Shown here piece by piece: positions 15,201-23,090 of a stretch of DNA of 64,000 nt. A program made the translations under genes and the position numbers. The DNA is from Mangrovicoccus ximenensis (GTDB lineage Bacteria; Pseudomonadota; Alphaproteobacteria; Rhodobacterales; Rhodobacteraceae), in the NCBI RefSeq assembly GCF_003056725.1, contig NZ_QBKZ01000014.1, forward strand, positions 210,102-274,101, read 5' to 3'. The stretch's first letter is position 1. Every line of letters starts with the position of its first letter. The notes under the pieces are model-generated. The model searched no databases, was not told the DNA's origin, and saw nothing but the letters and a program-made list of their open reading frames with translations.

Positions 15201-18058
15201 GACGCCCCGACGGCAGCTTCGACATCCGCAGCTTCGACTTCTCCGACGCCTCGATCACCGCCGAGGCGCTGGCCGCCAAGGGCGTGCGGATCGATCCCTC
15301 GGCGCCCTCGGCCGCCGCCGATATCGAGCCGGAATTCATCACCGTCTCGGGCAACAGCGCCTATATCTCGCTGCAGGAAAACAACGCCGTCGCGATCATC
15401 CCCGACATCGTGTCCTTCACCGGCTTCACCATCGACAACATCGTCACCGCAGGCGAAATCGACCATTCCCAGCCGGGCTTCGGCCTCGACACCTCGGACC
15501 GCGACGCGGGCGCCGCGATCGCCACCGCGGCGGTCACCGGCCTGGCCATGCCCGACGGGCTGGCGGCCTTCGAGATCGGCGGCCGGACCTATTTCGCCGG
15601 TGCCTCCGAGGGCGACACCCGCGGCACCGACGAGGCCCGCGCCAAGGATGCCCCCATCGATCCGGACGCCTATTCCGCAACCGACCTGGCGGATGAAAAT
15701 CTCGGCCGCCTGACGGCCTCGACCATCGACGGCGACACCGATGGCGACGGGCTGATCGAGGAGCTCACGGCCTTCGGCACCCGCTCCTTCGCGATCTACG
15801 ACGCCGAGGGCGCCCGGCTCTATGACAGCGGCGACCTGCTGGCGCGGATCGTGCTCGCCGAACAGGGCGAAGAGCGCTATCCCGACGGCCGCTCCGACAA
15901 CAAGGGCGTCGAGCCCGAATATGTCGAATTCGGCGAGATCGGCGGCACGCCCTACCTGTTCGTCGGGCTGGAGCGCGCCCAGAGCGTCGTGGTCTTCGAC
16001 ATCACCGATCCGGCGAACCCGGTCTATGACAGCTTCATCGACCTGCCCGAGGTCGACGAGCCCGAAGGGCTGAAATTCGTCCCCGCCGCCGACAGCCCCT
16101 CGGGCAAGCCGGTTCTGCTGGTCGCGGGCGAGGCCAACAGCACGCTGGCCATCGTCGAGCTGGACGCCAACATCCCGGCCTACACGATCGGCGAGGTCCA
16201 GGGCACGGGCGCCGAAAGCGCCATGCTCGGCCAGCAGGTCACCGTCACCGGCATCGTGGTCGGCGACTATGACGATGCGGGCGAGCTGAACGGCTTCTAC
16301 CTGCAATCCGCCTATGGCGAGACCGACGGCGACGACGCGACCTCGGACGGCATCTTCGTCTATGCCGGCGATGCAGGCACCGAGATGGCCAATGTCTCCG
16401 AAGGCGACCGGGTCACCGTCACCGGCACCGTCGACGAGTATTTCGGCCAGACCCAGATCGACAGCGTCACCGCGATGGAGGTCGTCACGCCGGAACCCGG
16501 CACCGCGGTCCTGCCGGCGGCGGCGGTGATCTCGCTGCCCGGCGGCGGCTCCTATGCCGACGCAGCCAGCTACGAACAGTACGAGGGCATGCGCGTCACC
16601 TTCGAGGACACGCTTTACGTCAGCGAGTACTACCAGCTGGCGCGCTACGGCCAGATCACGCTGACCGAAGGCGGGCGTCCCTATACCTACACCCAGGTCA
16701 GCGCCCCCTCCGCCGAGGGCTATGCCGCCTGGCTGGACGAGCTGGGCAGCCGCCAGATCATCCTAGACGACACCAACAACTTCCAGAACGCCTATACCGG
16801 CGACGCGGACGTGATCCCCTTCCCCGATGGCGGCCTGTCGGTGGACAACTACTTCCGTGGCGGCGACACGGTCACCGGGCTGACCGGGGTGCTGAGCTGG
16901 ACCTATGCCGGCTCTTCCGGCACCGATGCCTGGCGGCTGCGGCCGACCGAAGCCGATCCGGTCACCTTCGAGGCGGCGAATCCGCGCGAGGAGGCCCCCG
17001 AAGATGTCGGCGGCAGCCTGAAGGTCGCCAGCTTCAACGTGCTGAACTACTTCACCACGCTCGATGACGGCTCCTCCTCGGTCAATGGCGGCCCGCGCGG
17101 CGCCTCGAGCCAGGCGGAGCTGGACGCCCAGACCGAGAAGCTGGTTTCGGCGATGCTCGGGATGGATGCCGATGTCTTCGGCCTCGTCGAGATCGAGAAC
17201 GAGTTCGGCGACCAGAACGGCGACGGCCGCTTCGCCGTCCAGTACCTGGCCGATGCGCTGAACGACGCCGCAGGCGCGGAAATCTACACCTGGGTCGATC
17301 CGGGCCAGGGCACGGTCGACAGCACCGACGTCATCACCGGCGCCTTCATCTACAACACCGCCACCGTCGAGGTGACGGCAGGCTCGTCGGCTGCGATCCT
17401 CAACGACAGCACCAACCCGCTGGACTTCGGCAACGCGGTCTTCGACGGCGTCTCGACCAACCGGGCCTCTCTGGCGGCAAGCTTCACCGAGCTGGCCACC
17501 GGCGAGAGCTTCACCGCGGTGATGAACCACTTCAAGTCGAAGGGCTCGGTCAACCCGGCCGAGGGCAATGCCGATGCCGGCGACGGCGCGGGCGCGAACA
17601 ACGCCATCCGCCTGCAGGCGGCGCAGTCGGTCGATGCCTGGCTCGCCACCGACCCGACCGGCTCGGGCGACGCGCGGGTTCTGGTGATGGGCGATCTCAA
17701 CGCCTATGCGATGGAAGACCCGATCGCCTGGCTGGAAGAGACCGGCTATGCCGATCTCGCCCGCGCCTTCGGCGGCGAGGACGCCTATAGCTACGTCTTC
17801 GACAGCCAGCTCGGCACGCTCGACTACGCGCTGGCCAATGCCGACATGTTCGATTTCGTCACCGGGGCGACCGACTGGCACATCAATGCCGACGAGGTGC
17901 CGCTCTTCGACTACAATGACGACGTGCTCGACAGCGGCGAAAGCGCCTTCGAGGAAGAGCCGGGCGGCACCGAGCTGCATGATGCGGGCCCCTGGCGGAC
18001 CTCGGATCACGACCCGGTGCTGATCGGGCTCGACCTGGCGGCCGACACGCTGCTCTGA
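12266..18058 (+). CDS. Large extracellular nuclease/phosphatase with an ExeM/NucH-like C-terminal half
   Basis: A 1930-residue protein. Order of domains (rough): about 199-310 lamin-tail-like domain (LQVTEIWPGQNGADLTADWFE); about 390-800 repeated beta-sandwich modules (QDFDSEPTSGGMY and QSFENETARPNLYFDGG begin two related units); about 820-1300 a propeller-like choice-of-anchor I region (VTFSEDGNFLLVANEGQ, GVEPEYVEFGEI); about 1303-1415 an OB-like ExeM domain (VTVTGIVVGDYD); about 1585-1925 an endonuclease/exonuclease/phosphatase domain with KVASFNVLNYF, GLVEIEN, MGDLNAYA and the catalytic SDHDPV near the end. There is no N-terminal signal peptide and no RTX repeat, so export is unexplained; type I secretion is a guess. 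The role is probably scavenging phosphate from extracellular DNA. ATG at 12266 has only a weak ribosome site. Confidence 0.85.
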   Translation: MTLIYSEGFETDGSGTRYSTSVPEFTDGTGDFFLRTDGSDIGSFYQLAGAEGSYFFAGMDLDGEGAAGTQSLTITGIDISGYSGLELSVMVAEDDDGENQDWDADSRFAVEYSIDGGAFQTALAFVASGTNTEPMQDTDFDGIGDGPALSDTFAAFAAMLAGTGSTLDLRFSLENLDAGDEDVAFDGIELSGTAEALDHDLQVTEIWPGQNGADLTADWFEITNTGNTAWASGTDPQLWYDDESADTAAADPIEGLSQILPGESAVVVIGNAADAEAFRALWAEVIDLSAIQVGWTDGAGLGQGGDAVVLFEGEDGALEQIASEAYPDADADSGKSWDVAAQAFSEAGSNGAVATAELGGTGDEPAVGSPGNGAAVIRSDAPSIFRYVQDFDSEPTSGGMYTDAGDAAQDHDLVNNEGQAPVNSVVSGLALNGQLGFSASYINTRGDVGLTDGDYVGVANYAGTVGAFTSGSQGYELQDADGAMLLAFETVDTANAGEVTVSIDAFLQETGWEADDLIRIGVDTDGDGEMDVMLLDTTGQDIDDLGIEGAWQTLSATVPAEANEATLMVWLDSDSSSESLYIDSVSVATAPLTEFRFTQSFENETARPNLYFDGGDPNADHDLANEDRPNARRVDSEHSSIATTGELGFDARFEATRPSKDGMSDGSPTGVTANTGFVRSMSDGENGYQFKDTDGNFVLEFERIENIASNLVTVSLDVFVNETDWEARDRIAIGLDLDGDSVIDQYLVDSTGQLVDDVIAEGQWVTLSADVVQPDSVQLIVEHDANWKAESMMIDNIAIEGKTGAPGIPADPAPAAKNGLVHSLASVTEVDGGAEIVAKLHGHDAVIVANGDGLTFFNADDIANPAAFHQLDPTVLGANSSAVTSVATWGEGDAAEFAFAVPDADATANGTVYLRAYVGGSYHAIEVGPLPDMVTFSEDGNFLLVANEGQSADGDNAPGVLPNPDGSVSIIAIGRDAGGRPDGSFDIRSFDFSDASITAEALAAKGVRIDPSAPSAAADIEPEFITVSGNSAYISLQENNAVAIIPDIVSFTGFTIDNIVTAGEIDHSQPGFGLDTSDRDAGAAIATAAVTGLAMPDGLAAFEIGGRTYFAGASEGDTRGTDEARAKDAPIDPDAYSATDLADENLGRLTASTIDGDTDGDGLIEELTAFGTRSFAIYDAEGARLYDSGDLLARIVLAEQGEERYPDGRSDNKGVEPEYVEFGEIGGTPYLFVGLERAQSVVVFDITDPANPVYDSFIDLPEVDEPEGLKFVPAADSPSGKPVLLVAGEANSTLAIVELDANIPAYTIGEVQGTGAESAMLGQQVTVTGIVVGDYDDAGELNGFYLQSAYGETDGDDATSDGIFVYAGDAGTEMANVSEGDRVTVTGTVDEYFGQTQIDSVTAMEVVTPEPGTAVLPAAAVISLPGGGSYADAASYEQYEGMRVTFEDTLYVSEYYQLARYGQITLTEGGRPYTYTQVSAPSAEGYAAWLDELGSRQIILDDTNNFQNAYTGDADVIPFPDGGLSVDNYFRGGDTVTGLTGVLSWTYAGSSGTDAWRLRPTEADPVTFEAANPREEAPEDVGGSLKVASFNVLNYFTTLDDGSSSVNGGPRGASSQAELDAQTEKLVSAMLGMDADVFGLVEIENEFGDQNGDGRFAVQYLADALNDAAGAEIYTWVDPGQGTVDSTDVITGAFIYNTATVEVTAGSSAAILNDSTNPLDFGNAVFDGVSTNRASLAASFTELATGESFTAVMNHFKSKGSVNPAEGNADAGDGAGANNAIRLQAAQSVDAWLATDPTGSGDARVLVMGDLNAYAMEDPIAWLEETGYADLARAFGGEDAYSYVFDSQLGTLDYALANADMFDFVTGATDWHINADEVPLFDYNDDVLDSGESAFEEEPGGTELHDAGPWRTSDHDPVLIGLDLAADTLL

Positions 18059-18067
18059 TCCCGCAAT

Positions 18068-18101
18068 GCGGCAACGGCGCCCCCCGGGGCGCCGTTGCCG
18101 C
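18068..18101 (+). terminator. Strong hairpin after the nuclease gene
   Basis: GCGGCAACGGCGCCCC (18068-18083) and its exact complement (18086-18101) form a 16-bp perfect stem, 10 nt after the stop codon. No U tract follows. Confidence 0.65.
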
Positions 18102-18236
18102 GGCTTCCGGGCCCGCCCCGGCTGCCCTTTCCCTGGCTTGCGCGGGGATGCCAGGCCCGGCATTGCCGCCATTTTCACGTTTCCCGACCCGCCGCCATCG
18201 GTTAGGACCGCATGGAAACAAGCGGGAATTCCAAGC

Positions 18237-18704
18237 GTGGCCAATCGCAAAAGCAGGATCTGGGATGCCGGGCTCGACCACGAGCGGCGGCGCTGGCCGT
18301 TCTTCTGGATCAGCCAGGTGAACGAGGCCTACATGCGGGCGCTGGAACGCCGCATCAAGCCGCTGGGCATCGACGTGCCGCGCTGGCGGGCGATGATGAG
18401 CCTCTACGAAGAGGACTACCTGTCGATTTCGGAAATTGCCGAACTCTCGGCGGTCAAGCTCAACACGACCACCAAGGTGGTGCAGCGGATGATCGCCGAC
18501 GGGCTGGTGACGACCCGCGTGCGCCCCACCGACGGGCGCGTGACCGAGGTCTGCCTGACGCAAGAGGGCAACCGGCTGCGCGCGCTCGCGGTCAAGGAAG
18601 CGACCTTCGTCTTCGAGGCGAGCTTCGGCAAGGTGCCGGCCGAAGAGGTCGAGCGGATGAACGCCCTGCTGGCGGGCGTTCTCGAGGATCTCAGGAAGCT
18701 CTGA
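18237..18704 (+). CDS. iacR: MarR-family transcriptional regulator (probable IacR)
   Basis: About 155 residues with the winged-helix core LSISEIAELSAVKLNTTTKV, VQRMIADGLV and the wing TDGRVTEVCLTQEG. GTG at 18237 (ANRKSRIWDAG) gives the normal MarR length; the upstream ATG at 18066 would add 57 residues overlapping the terminator stem and is rejected. It converges on iacG, 2 nt apart. In characterised iac clusters a MarR repressor, IacR, is relieved by indole-3-acetate; assignment here rests on the neighbourhood. The candidate targets are the two palindromes between iacH and iacI. Confidence 0.75.
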   Translation: MANRKSRIWDAGLDHERRRWPFFWISQVNEAYMRALERRIKPLGIDVPRWRAMMSLYEEDYLSISEIAELSAVKLNTTTKVVQRMIADGLVTTRVRPTDGRVTEVCLTQEGNRLRALAVKEATFVFEASFGKVPAEEVERMNALLAGVLEDLRKL

Positions 18705-18706
18705 GC

Positions 18707-19195
18707 TCAGGCCGGATGGGCGAGCCGGTGATAGCCGCGCCCGAACCAGACGAGGCCATGGTCGGGCGCATCGCGCAGCCGGACCGCCTCGACCTCGCAG
18801 AACAGCACCGAATGCGTGCCCTGCACTTGGCGCGACACGATCCGGCAGTCGAAGGCGGCATTGGCGTCAGAGAGCACCGGCGCGCCGGTGGCCATGGTGA
18901 TCCAGTCGCCATGGGCGAAGCGGTCGACGCCCTCGCGATGGCGGGCGAAGATGCCCGACAGCTCCTCGTGCCCGGCCCCCAGCACATTGACGCAGAGCAC
19001 GCCGTTGGCGATCAGCCGGTCATGCACCCGAGAGGCGGTGTTGATGCAGGCCAAGAGCGTCGGCGGCGTGTCGGTGACCGAACAGACGGCGGAGGCGATA
19101 ATGCCGTGCCGTCCTTCCGCCCCGTCGGTGGTGATCAGGTTGACGGCCGCGCCGAGGCGGCTCATCCCCTCGCGGAAGGCGCCGACTTCGGTCAT
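18707..19195 (-). CDS. iacG: Flavin reductase, partner of the IacA monooxygenase
   Basis: About 162 residues of the flavin-reductase-like (HpaC/RutF type) domain: FREGMSRLGAAVNLITTDG, ASAVCSVTDTPPTLLACIN, GVLCVNVLGAGHEELSGIFA and the terminal WFGRGYHRL. Such enzymes supply reduced flavin to a two-component monooxygenase, here presumably IacA. The start ATG at 19195 overlaps the iacF stop in ATGA, so the genes are translationally coupled. Last gene of the iacHABCDEFG run. Confidence 0.85.
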   Translation of the reverse strand: MTEVGAFREGMSRLGAAVNLITTDGAEGRHGIIASAVCSVTDTPPTLLACINTASRVHDRLIANGVLCVNVLGAGHEELSGIFARHREGVDRFAHGDWITMATGAPVLSDANAAFDCRIVSRQVQGTHSVLFCEVEAVRLRDAPDHGLVWFGRGYHRLAHPA

Positions 19196-20154
19196 ATGTC
19201 GAGCACCAGCTTCGGGCCGGAGGCGCGCGAGCAGCAGGCGCAGATCATCTCGCCCTCCTCGCGTTCCTCCCCGGTCAGGAACTGGTCGCGGTGGTCGATG
19301 CCGCCCTCGATCACGTCGGTGACGCAGGTGCCGCAGACGCCTTCCTCGCATTTCACCTCGATCTTCACGCCCGCCCTGGCCAGCGCCTTGGCGATCGTGT
19401 CCTCGGGACCGACCGTGACCGTGACGCCGGAAACCGCCGCCTCGACCTCGAACGTGTCGCCGGTGACATCGACATCGGCCGAGAAATACTCGCGATGGAC
19501 ATTCGCCGTGGCATGGCCCGCCGCCTCGGCCGCATTGATCACCCAGTCCATGAATCCCTGCGGGCCGCAGACATAGAGATGCGTGGCCGCACCGGGTGCA
19601 GGCAGGTCGCGGGCGAGGTCGAGCTTCTGCGCCGCCGCGCCATCGTCGAAATGGAAGGCGACACGATCCGCGAAGGGCGCGTCCCGCAGCAGGTCGAGGA
19701 AGGCGGTGACGCCTTCGGAGCGGGTGCAATAGTGCAGCGTGAAATCCCGGCCCAGCGCGTGCAAGCGATGCGCCATCGCGATCATCGGCGTGATGCCGAT
19801 GCCGCCGCCAAAGAGCACCGTGGTCTCGGCCGTTTCCTCCAGCGGGAAGTGGTTGCGCGGGCCTTCCACCGTGAAACTCGCCCCCGGCACGGCCAGACGG
19901 TGCACGGCTTCGGAGCCGCCGCGCGAGGCCGGGTCCTTCAGCACGCCGATTTCGTAGCAACCGCCCTGAGCCGGATCGGAGCACAGCGAATACTGCCGCC
20001 AGAGGTCCAGCTCCGGCAAGCAGAGGTCGAGATGCGCGCCGGCCGTCACGGGCGGCAGCGCCTCGCCGGTCAGGCGCAGGCGGATGATGTTGCCGCGGTC
20101 CTCGATCCTCTCGGCGACCGTCAGCGTCATGGGGTTGGTCATGTCGAAGCTCAT
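19192..20154 (-). CDS. iacF: Ferredoxin/ferredoxin reductase-type oxidoreductase for IacCD
   Basis: A 320-residue class IA (phthalate dioxygenase reductase-like) protein: flavin-binding barrel with RQYSLCSDP, NAD-binding domain with LFGGGIGITPMIAMA and YVCGPQGFM, and a C-terminal plant-type 2Fe-2S domain with CEEGVCGTC and a fourth cysteine in MICACCSRA. It passes electrons from NADH to the Rieske oxygenase IacCD. ATG overlaps the iacE stop (ATGA). The fused reductase-ferredoxin order fits IacF of known auxin-degradation clusters. Confidence 0.85.
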   Translation of the reverse strand: MSFDMTNPMTLTVAERIEDRGNIIRLRLTGEALPPVTAGAHLDLCLPELDLWRQYSLCSDPAQGGCYEIGVLKDPASRGGSEAVHRLAVPGASFTVEGPRNHFPLEETAETTVLFGGGIGITPMIAMAHRLHALGRDFTLHYCTRSEGVTAFLDLLRDAPFADRVAFHFDDGAAAQKLDLARDLPAPGAATHLYVCGPQGFMDWVINAAEAAGHATANVHREYFSADVDVTGDTFEVEAAVSGVTVTVGPEDTIAKALARAGVKIEVKCEEGVCGTCVTDVIEGGIDHRDQFLTGEEREEGEMICACCSRASGPKLVLDI

Positions 20155-20912
20155 CTGAGGTAAAGGCCTCCGTTCACGTCCCAGCAGGCGCCGGTGACGA
20201 AGCGCGCCTCGGGCGAGGCCAGCATCGCCACCATGGAGGCCACGAAGGACGGGGCGCCAAGCTGGCCGACGGGGATGTTGGCGAGCATGGCCGGCATCTT
20301 GTCGGCGGGCACGATGTCATGGACCATGGGCGTGTCCATCGGTCCGGGCGAGATGGCGTTGCAGGTCACGCCGTATTGGGCGAGGTCGCGGGCGAAGACC
20401 TTGGTCAGGGTCAGGATCGCGCCCTTCGAGGCCGCGTAATGCGCCCCGGTGGCCGCGCCGCCGTTCTGGCCCGCAAGCGAGGCCATGTTGACGATCCGGC
20501 CATAGCCGCGATCGCGGAAATGCCGCCCGAAGGTCTGGCAGCCCGCGAAGACGCCGCCGGCATTCACCGCCATGATGGCGTTGAACTCGGCCGGGTCGAT
20601 CTCCAGGATCGGCTGCGCCTTGGTGCGGGCAGCATTGTTCACCAGCACCTCGACGGAACCCCAGCGCTCGGTGCACTTTTCCAGCACCGTGGCGAAGTCC
20701 TCCGGCTTGCCGACATCCAGCGTCGCCGTCACCGCGGTTTCCCCGGCCAGGTCGAGTTCGGAGGCCAGCGCCGCGGCGGGTTCCAGGTCGATATCGGCGA
20801 TCACCACGCGGAAGCCCGCGCGGTGGAGCGCGCGGACCGCCTCGGCGCCGAAGCCCTTGGCGCCGCCGGTGACGACGGCGGTCTGGATTTGATCGGGCAA
20901 GGGCGCCGCCAT
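20151..20912 (-). CDS. iacE: Short-chain dehydrogenase/reductase of indole-3-acetate catabolism
   Basis: A 253-residue classical SDR: nucleotide motif TGGAKGFG (residues 15-22), NNAA (92-95), catalytic Ser145, Tyr159 and Lys163 in YAASK, and PGPMDTPM after the active site. IacE takes part in the early oxidation steps that follow IacA; the exact step is from published work on other species and not visible here. Start ATG overlaps the iacD stop by one base. Confidence 0.85.
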   Translation of the reverse strand: MAAPLPDQIQTAVVTGGAKGFGAEAVRALHRAGFRVVIADIDLEPAAALASELDLAGETAVTATLDVGKPEDFATVLEKCTERWGSVEVLVNNAARTKAQPILEIDPAEFNAIMAVNAGGVFAGCQTFGRHFRDRGYGRIVNMASLAGQNGGAATGAHYAASKGAILTLTKVFARDLAQYGVTCNAISPGPMDTPMVHDIVPADKMPAMLANIPVGQLGAPSFVASMVAMLASPEARFVTGACWDVNGGLYLR

Positions 20913-21427
20913 CAGAAAAGATAGCTGATCGAGGTCAGCATCCCGTCCGAGTTCAGCAGGCGCACGACCTTGTCGCGGATCTTCAAGCCGTCCGCCGTGG
21001 AGACCAGCACATAGCCCATGTCCGCGGCGAAGAGCCTCTGGCGGCCGAACTTGTCCTCGACCACCGTCTCGGCGGCGCGGACATGGATCAGCTCGCCTTC
21101 GACTGCCTCGATCACGATGCGCGACACGGTGCGGACGGTCTGGGCGGGCGGCGCGGAGGAGATGGAGAACCCCGCCTGGAAGCGCGCGACGCGGTCCTTG
21201 CGCATCTTCGCGCCATCATAGCAGAGGTTCAGCGCCTCGGCATAGCCCGAGGCGGACTTGAGAGCCTCGCCCGGCTCGGTGATCGGCATGACATAGGTGC
21301 CCTGCCCGTCCCACAGCGCCAGCCACGGATCGTAATCCTTGCGGTCGAGCAGGTCAGCCTCGGCCCAGAGGAAGGCGGTGACCTCCATCAGCGTCGCGCC
21401 GGTCTCGATCTTCGTCATCTCGGTCAT
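20912..21427 (-). CDS. iacD: Aromatic-ring-hydroxylating dioxygenase, small (beta) subunit
   Basis: About 171 residues of the NTF2-like beta subunit fold: FLWAEADLLDRKDYDPWLALW, the TYVMPIT strand and the conserved C-terminus KVVRLLNSDGM. It pairs with the Rieske subunit IacC. The open frame begins at 21448, but ATG at 21427 gives an ATGA overlap with the iacC stop, the arrangement used throughout this operon, and is preferred. Confidence 0.85.
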   Translation of the reverse strand: MTEMTKIETGATLMEVTAFLWAEADLLDRKDYDPWLALWDGQGTYVMPITEPGEALKSASGYAEALNLCYDGAKMRKDRVARFQAGFSISSAPPAQTVRTVSRIVIEAVEGELIHVRAAETVVEDKFGRQRLFAADMGYVLVSTADGLKIRDKVVRLLNSDGMLTSISYLF

Positions 21428-22698
21428 GCCGACATCATCCTCTTCCACATGGCATAGGCGGCACGCATGCCGGTTTCGGCGCTGATATGGCCGCGCGGGC
21501 CGTCGGCACCCTCGGCCTCGTCGACCATGCCGCGGTTGACGAGGATCGGCAGCGTCTCGCCGCCCTTGGTGCCGCGCTGCACGCGTTCCCAGACCTCGGC
21601 ATCATCTGGGCTTCCGAAGCCCATCGGCCCCTGGAAATGCTCGTGAAGCCTGAGCCTCATGCGGTTCGCGGCGGCCGGGCCGCCCTCCATGCCGAGCGCG
21701 ATATGGCGGATCTCGGTCTCTTCCACGGTCACGGGCCGCAGCACGCGGAAGAAGGAGAGCGAGAAGGACACGTTGGGGAAGAGGTTCAGGTTGAAACCTG
21801 CCCCGCCGACGGCACGGACGATCTTCTTGACCTGATCCTCGGGATAGCCCTCACCGCGCAGCTCCTCGGCCAGCTCGGAGAAGCGTTCCGGGATCGGCGC
21901 GTCGAGATTCTCGTCGAGATCCACGAGTTCCGGCATCATCACCATGACCGAATGGCCGTTGCCCAGATCCTCGACGAAGCCGCGGCCATGCTCGAGGAAG
22001 CTGAAGACCTGCTCGGTCTCGCCATCCAGCGACTGCAGGAAGGACTTGTGGACGATCGGGAAATGGTAGGCGTCGGTGGTGTTCTCCAGCTGCACCTTCC
22101 AGTTCATCGGCACCTTGAACTGGTGCTCGCCCAGCACCTTCACCGGGAAGCCGCCGCCCTGCTTCATGAACAGGTCGATCCACTTCTTCACCGGGCCGAG
22201 GAAGTCCGAAAGCGGCTCCAGCTCGTCATTGAACGTGGCGAAGACCATGCCGGCATAGCTGTCGGTGCGGAGCTTCAGCAGCCCGTGCTGCGCCTTGTCG
22301 AAATCGTCGCCGTACTGTTCCGGATAGGGCAGCGCCCGGAGCGAGCCGTCGAGCCCGTAGCCCCAGCCGTGATAGGGGCACTGGAAGGACGAGGTCTTGC
22401 CCTTCTTCACCTCGCAGACCGTCGCCGCGCGGTGACGGCAGCGGTTGACCATGCAGTGGATCGCGCCCTTGCGGTCGCGCACCAGGATCACCGGCTCCTT
22501 GCCGACATGGGAGAGCTTGAAGGACCCCTTGTCGGGGAACTCGCTCTCATGCGCGACCCAGACCCAGGTCTTGTGGAAGATCTTCTCCATTTCGGCGTCG
22601 AAAAGCGCCGGGTCCTCGTACATCGAGGTGGCGACCTTGGCCTCAGCCTCGTCGTAGAGCGCGTCGAGATCGCTGAATTTCGGCATGTCGAGAGACAT
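21424..22698 (-). CDS. iacC: Rieske aromatic-ring-hydroxylating dioxygenase, large (alpha) subunit
   Basis: A 424-residue oxygenase component. The Rieske 2Fe-2S ligands are Cys87/His89 (CRHR) and Cys107/His110 (CPYHGW); the mononuclear iron site is in ENTTDAYHFPIVH (His212, His217). With IacD and IacF it is expected to carry out the ring-opening oxygenation leading from oxidised indole-3-acetate to catechol, as described for other iac loci. ATG at 22698 follows GGAGGG with good spacing, 15 nt after iacB. Confidence 0.88.
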   Translation of the reverse strand: MSLDMPKFSDLDALYDEAEAKVATSMYEDPALFDAEMEKIFHKTWVWVAHESEFPDKGSFKLSHVGKEPVILVRDRKGAIHCMVNRCRHRAATVCEVKKGKTSSFQCPYHGWGYGLDGSLRALPYPEQYGDDFDKAQHGLLKLRTDSYAGMVFATFNDELEPLSDFLGPVKKWIDLFMKQGGGFPVKVLGEHQFKVPMNWKVQLENTTDAYHFPIVHKSFLQSLDGETEQVFSFLEHGRGFVEDLGNGHSVMVMMPELVDLDENLDAPIPERFSELAEELRGEGYPEDQVKKIVRAVGGAGFNLNLFPNVSFSLSFFRVLRPVTVEETEIRHIALGMEGGPAAANRMRLRLHEHFQGPMGFGSPDDAEVWERVQRGTKGGETLPILVNRGMVDEAEGADGPRGHISAETGMRAAYAMWKRMMSA

Positions 22699-22713
22699 CT
22701 CTGCCCTCCGGTC

Positions 22714-23079
22714 TCAGATGTTTTCGGGAATCTGGAGCGCGCGGCCCATCCGCGCCTCCACGGTCATGTATTTCCACAGCCGGTGGTTCTCCTCGCCCAC
22801 GACGATGGTGCGCAAGAGGTTGCACGCCGCCTGCACCGCCTCGCGGTTCGGGAAATCGGCGAGGATGTACCAGGTGTAGGGGAAGCCGCGCGACGAGCCG
22901 ACGAAGGTCTGGTCGTCGTCGAAGGTGCCGACGATGGTGACGCCCTCCATCTGGTCGATGGAATACATCAGCTCCTGCGTCGCCTTCCAGACCGGGCCGA
23001 TGCGGTCGAAAGGCAGCTCGAAGAAGGCCGGGTGGTTGTTGAAGCACAAGAGCGTGCGGAGGGCTGGGGTCTCGGTCAT
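22714..23079 (-). CDS. iacB: Small conserved protein of the iac cluster (IacB-like)
   Basis: About 121 residues, rich in aromatic residues (LLCFNNHPAFFELPFDRIGP, RGFPYTWYILADFPN), with the look of a dimeric alpha/beta-barrel protein. Function unknown; position between iacA and iacC matches IacB of other clusters. ATG at 23079 has GAGG upstream; a GTG at 23094 overlapping the iacA stop is possible. Confidence 0.75.
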   Translation of the reverse strand: MTETPALRTLLCFNNHPAFFELPFDRIGPVWKATQELMYSIDQMEGVTIVGTFDDDQTFVGSSRGFPYTWYILADFPNREAVQAACNLLRTIVVGEENHRLWKYMTVEARMGRALQIPENI

Positions 23080-23090
23080 GGTCGGGGTCC

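Noticed and set aside
18066-18236. N-terminal extension of the MarR gene from ATG 18066
   Set aside because: The added 57 residues come from the terminator stem and spacer, show no similarity to MarR proteins, and the GTG at 18237 gives normal length.
14900-18250. Other long antisense frames (15074-16306, 16763-18250) opposite the nuclease
   Set aside because: Same GC-driven shadow effect; the plus-strand gene has continuous domain homology across the whole interval.
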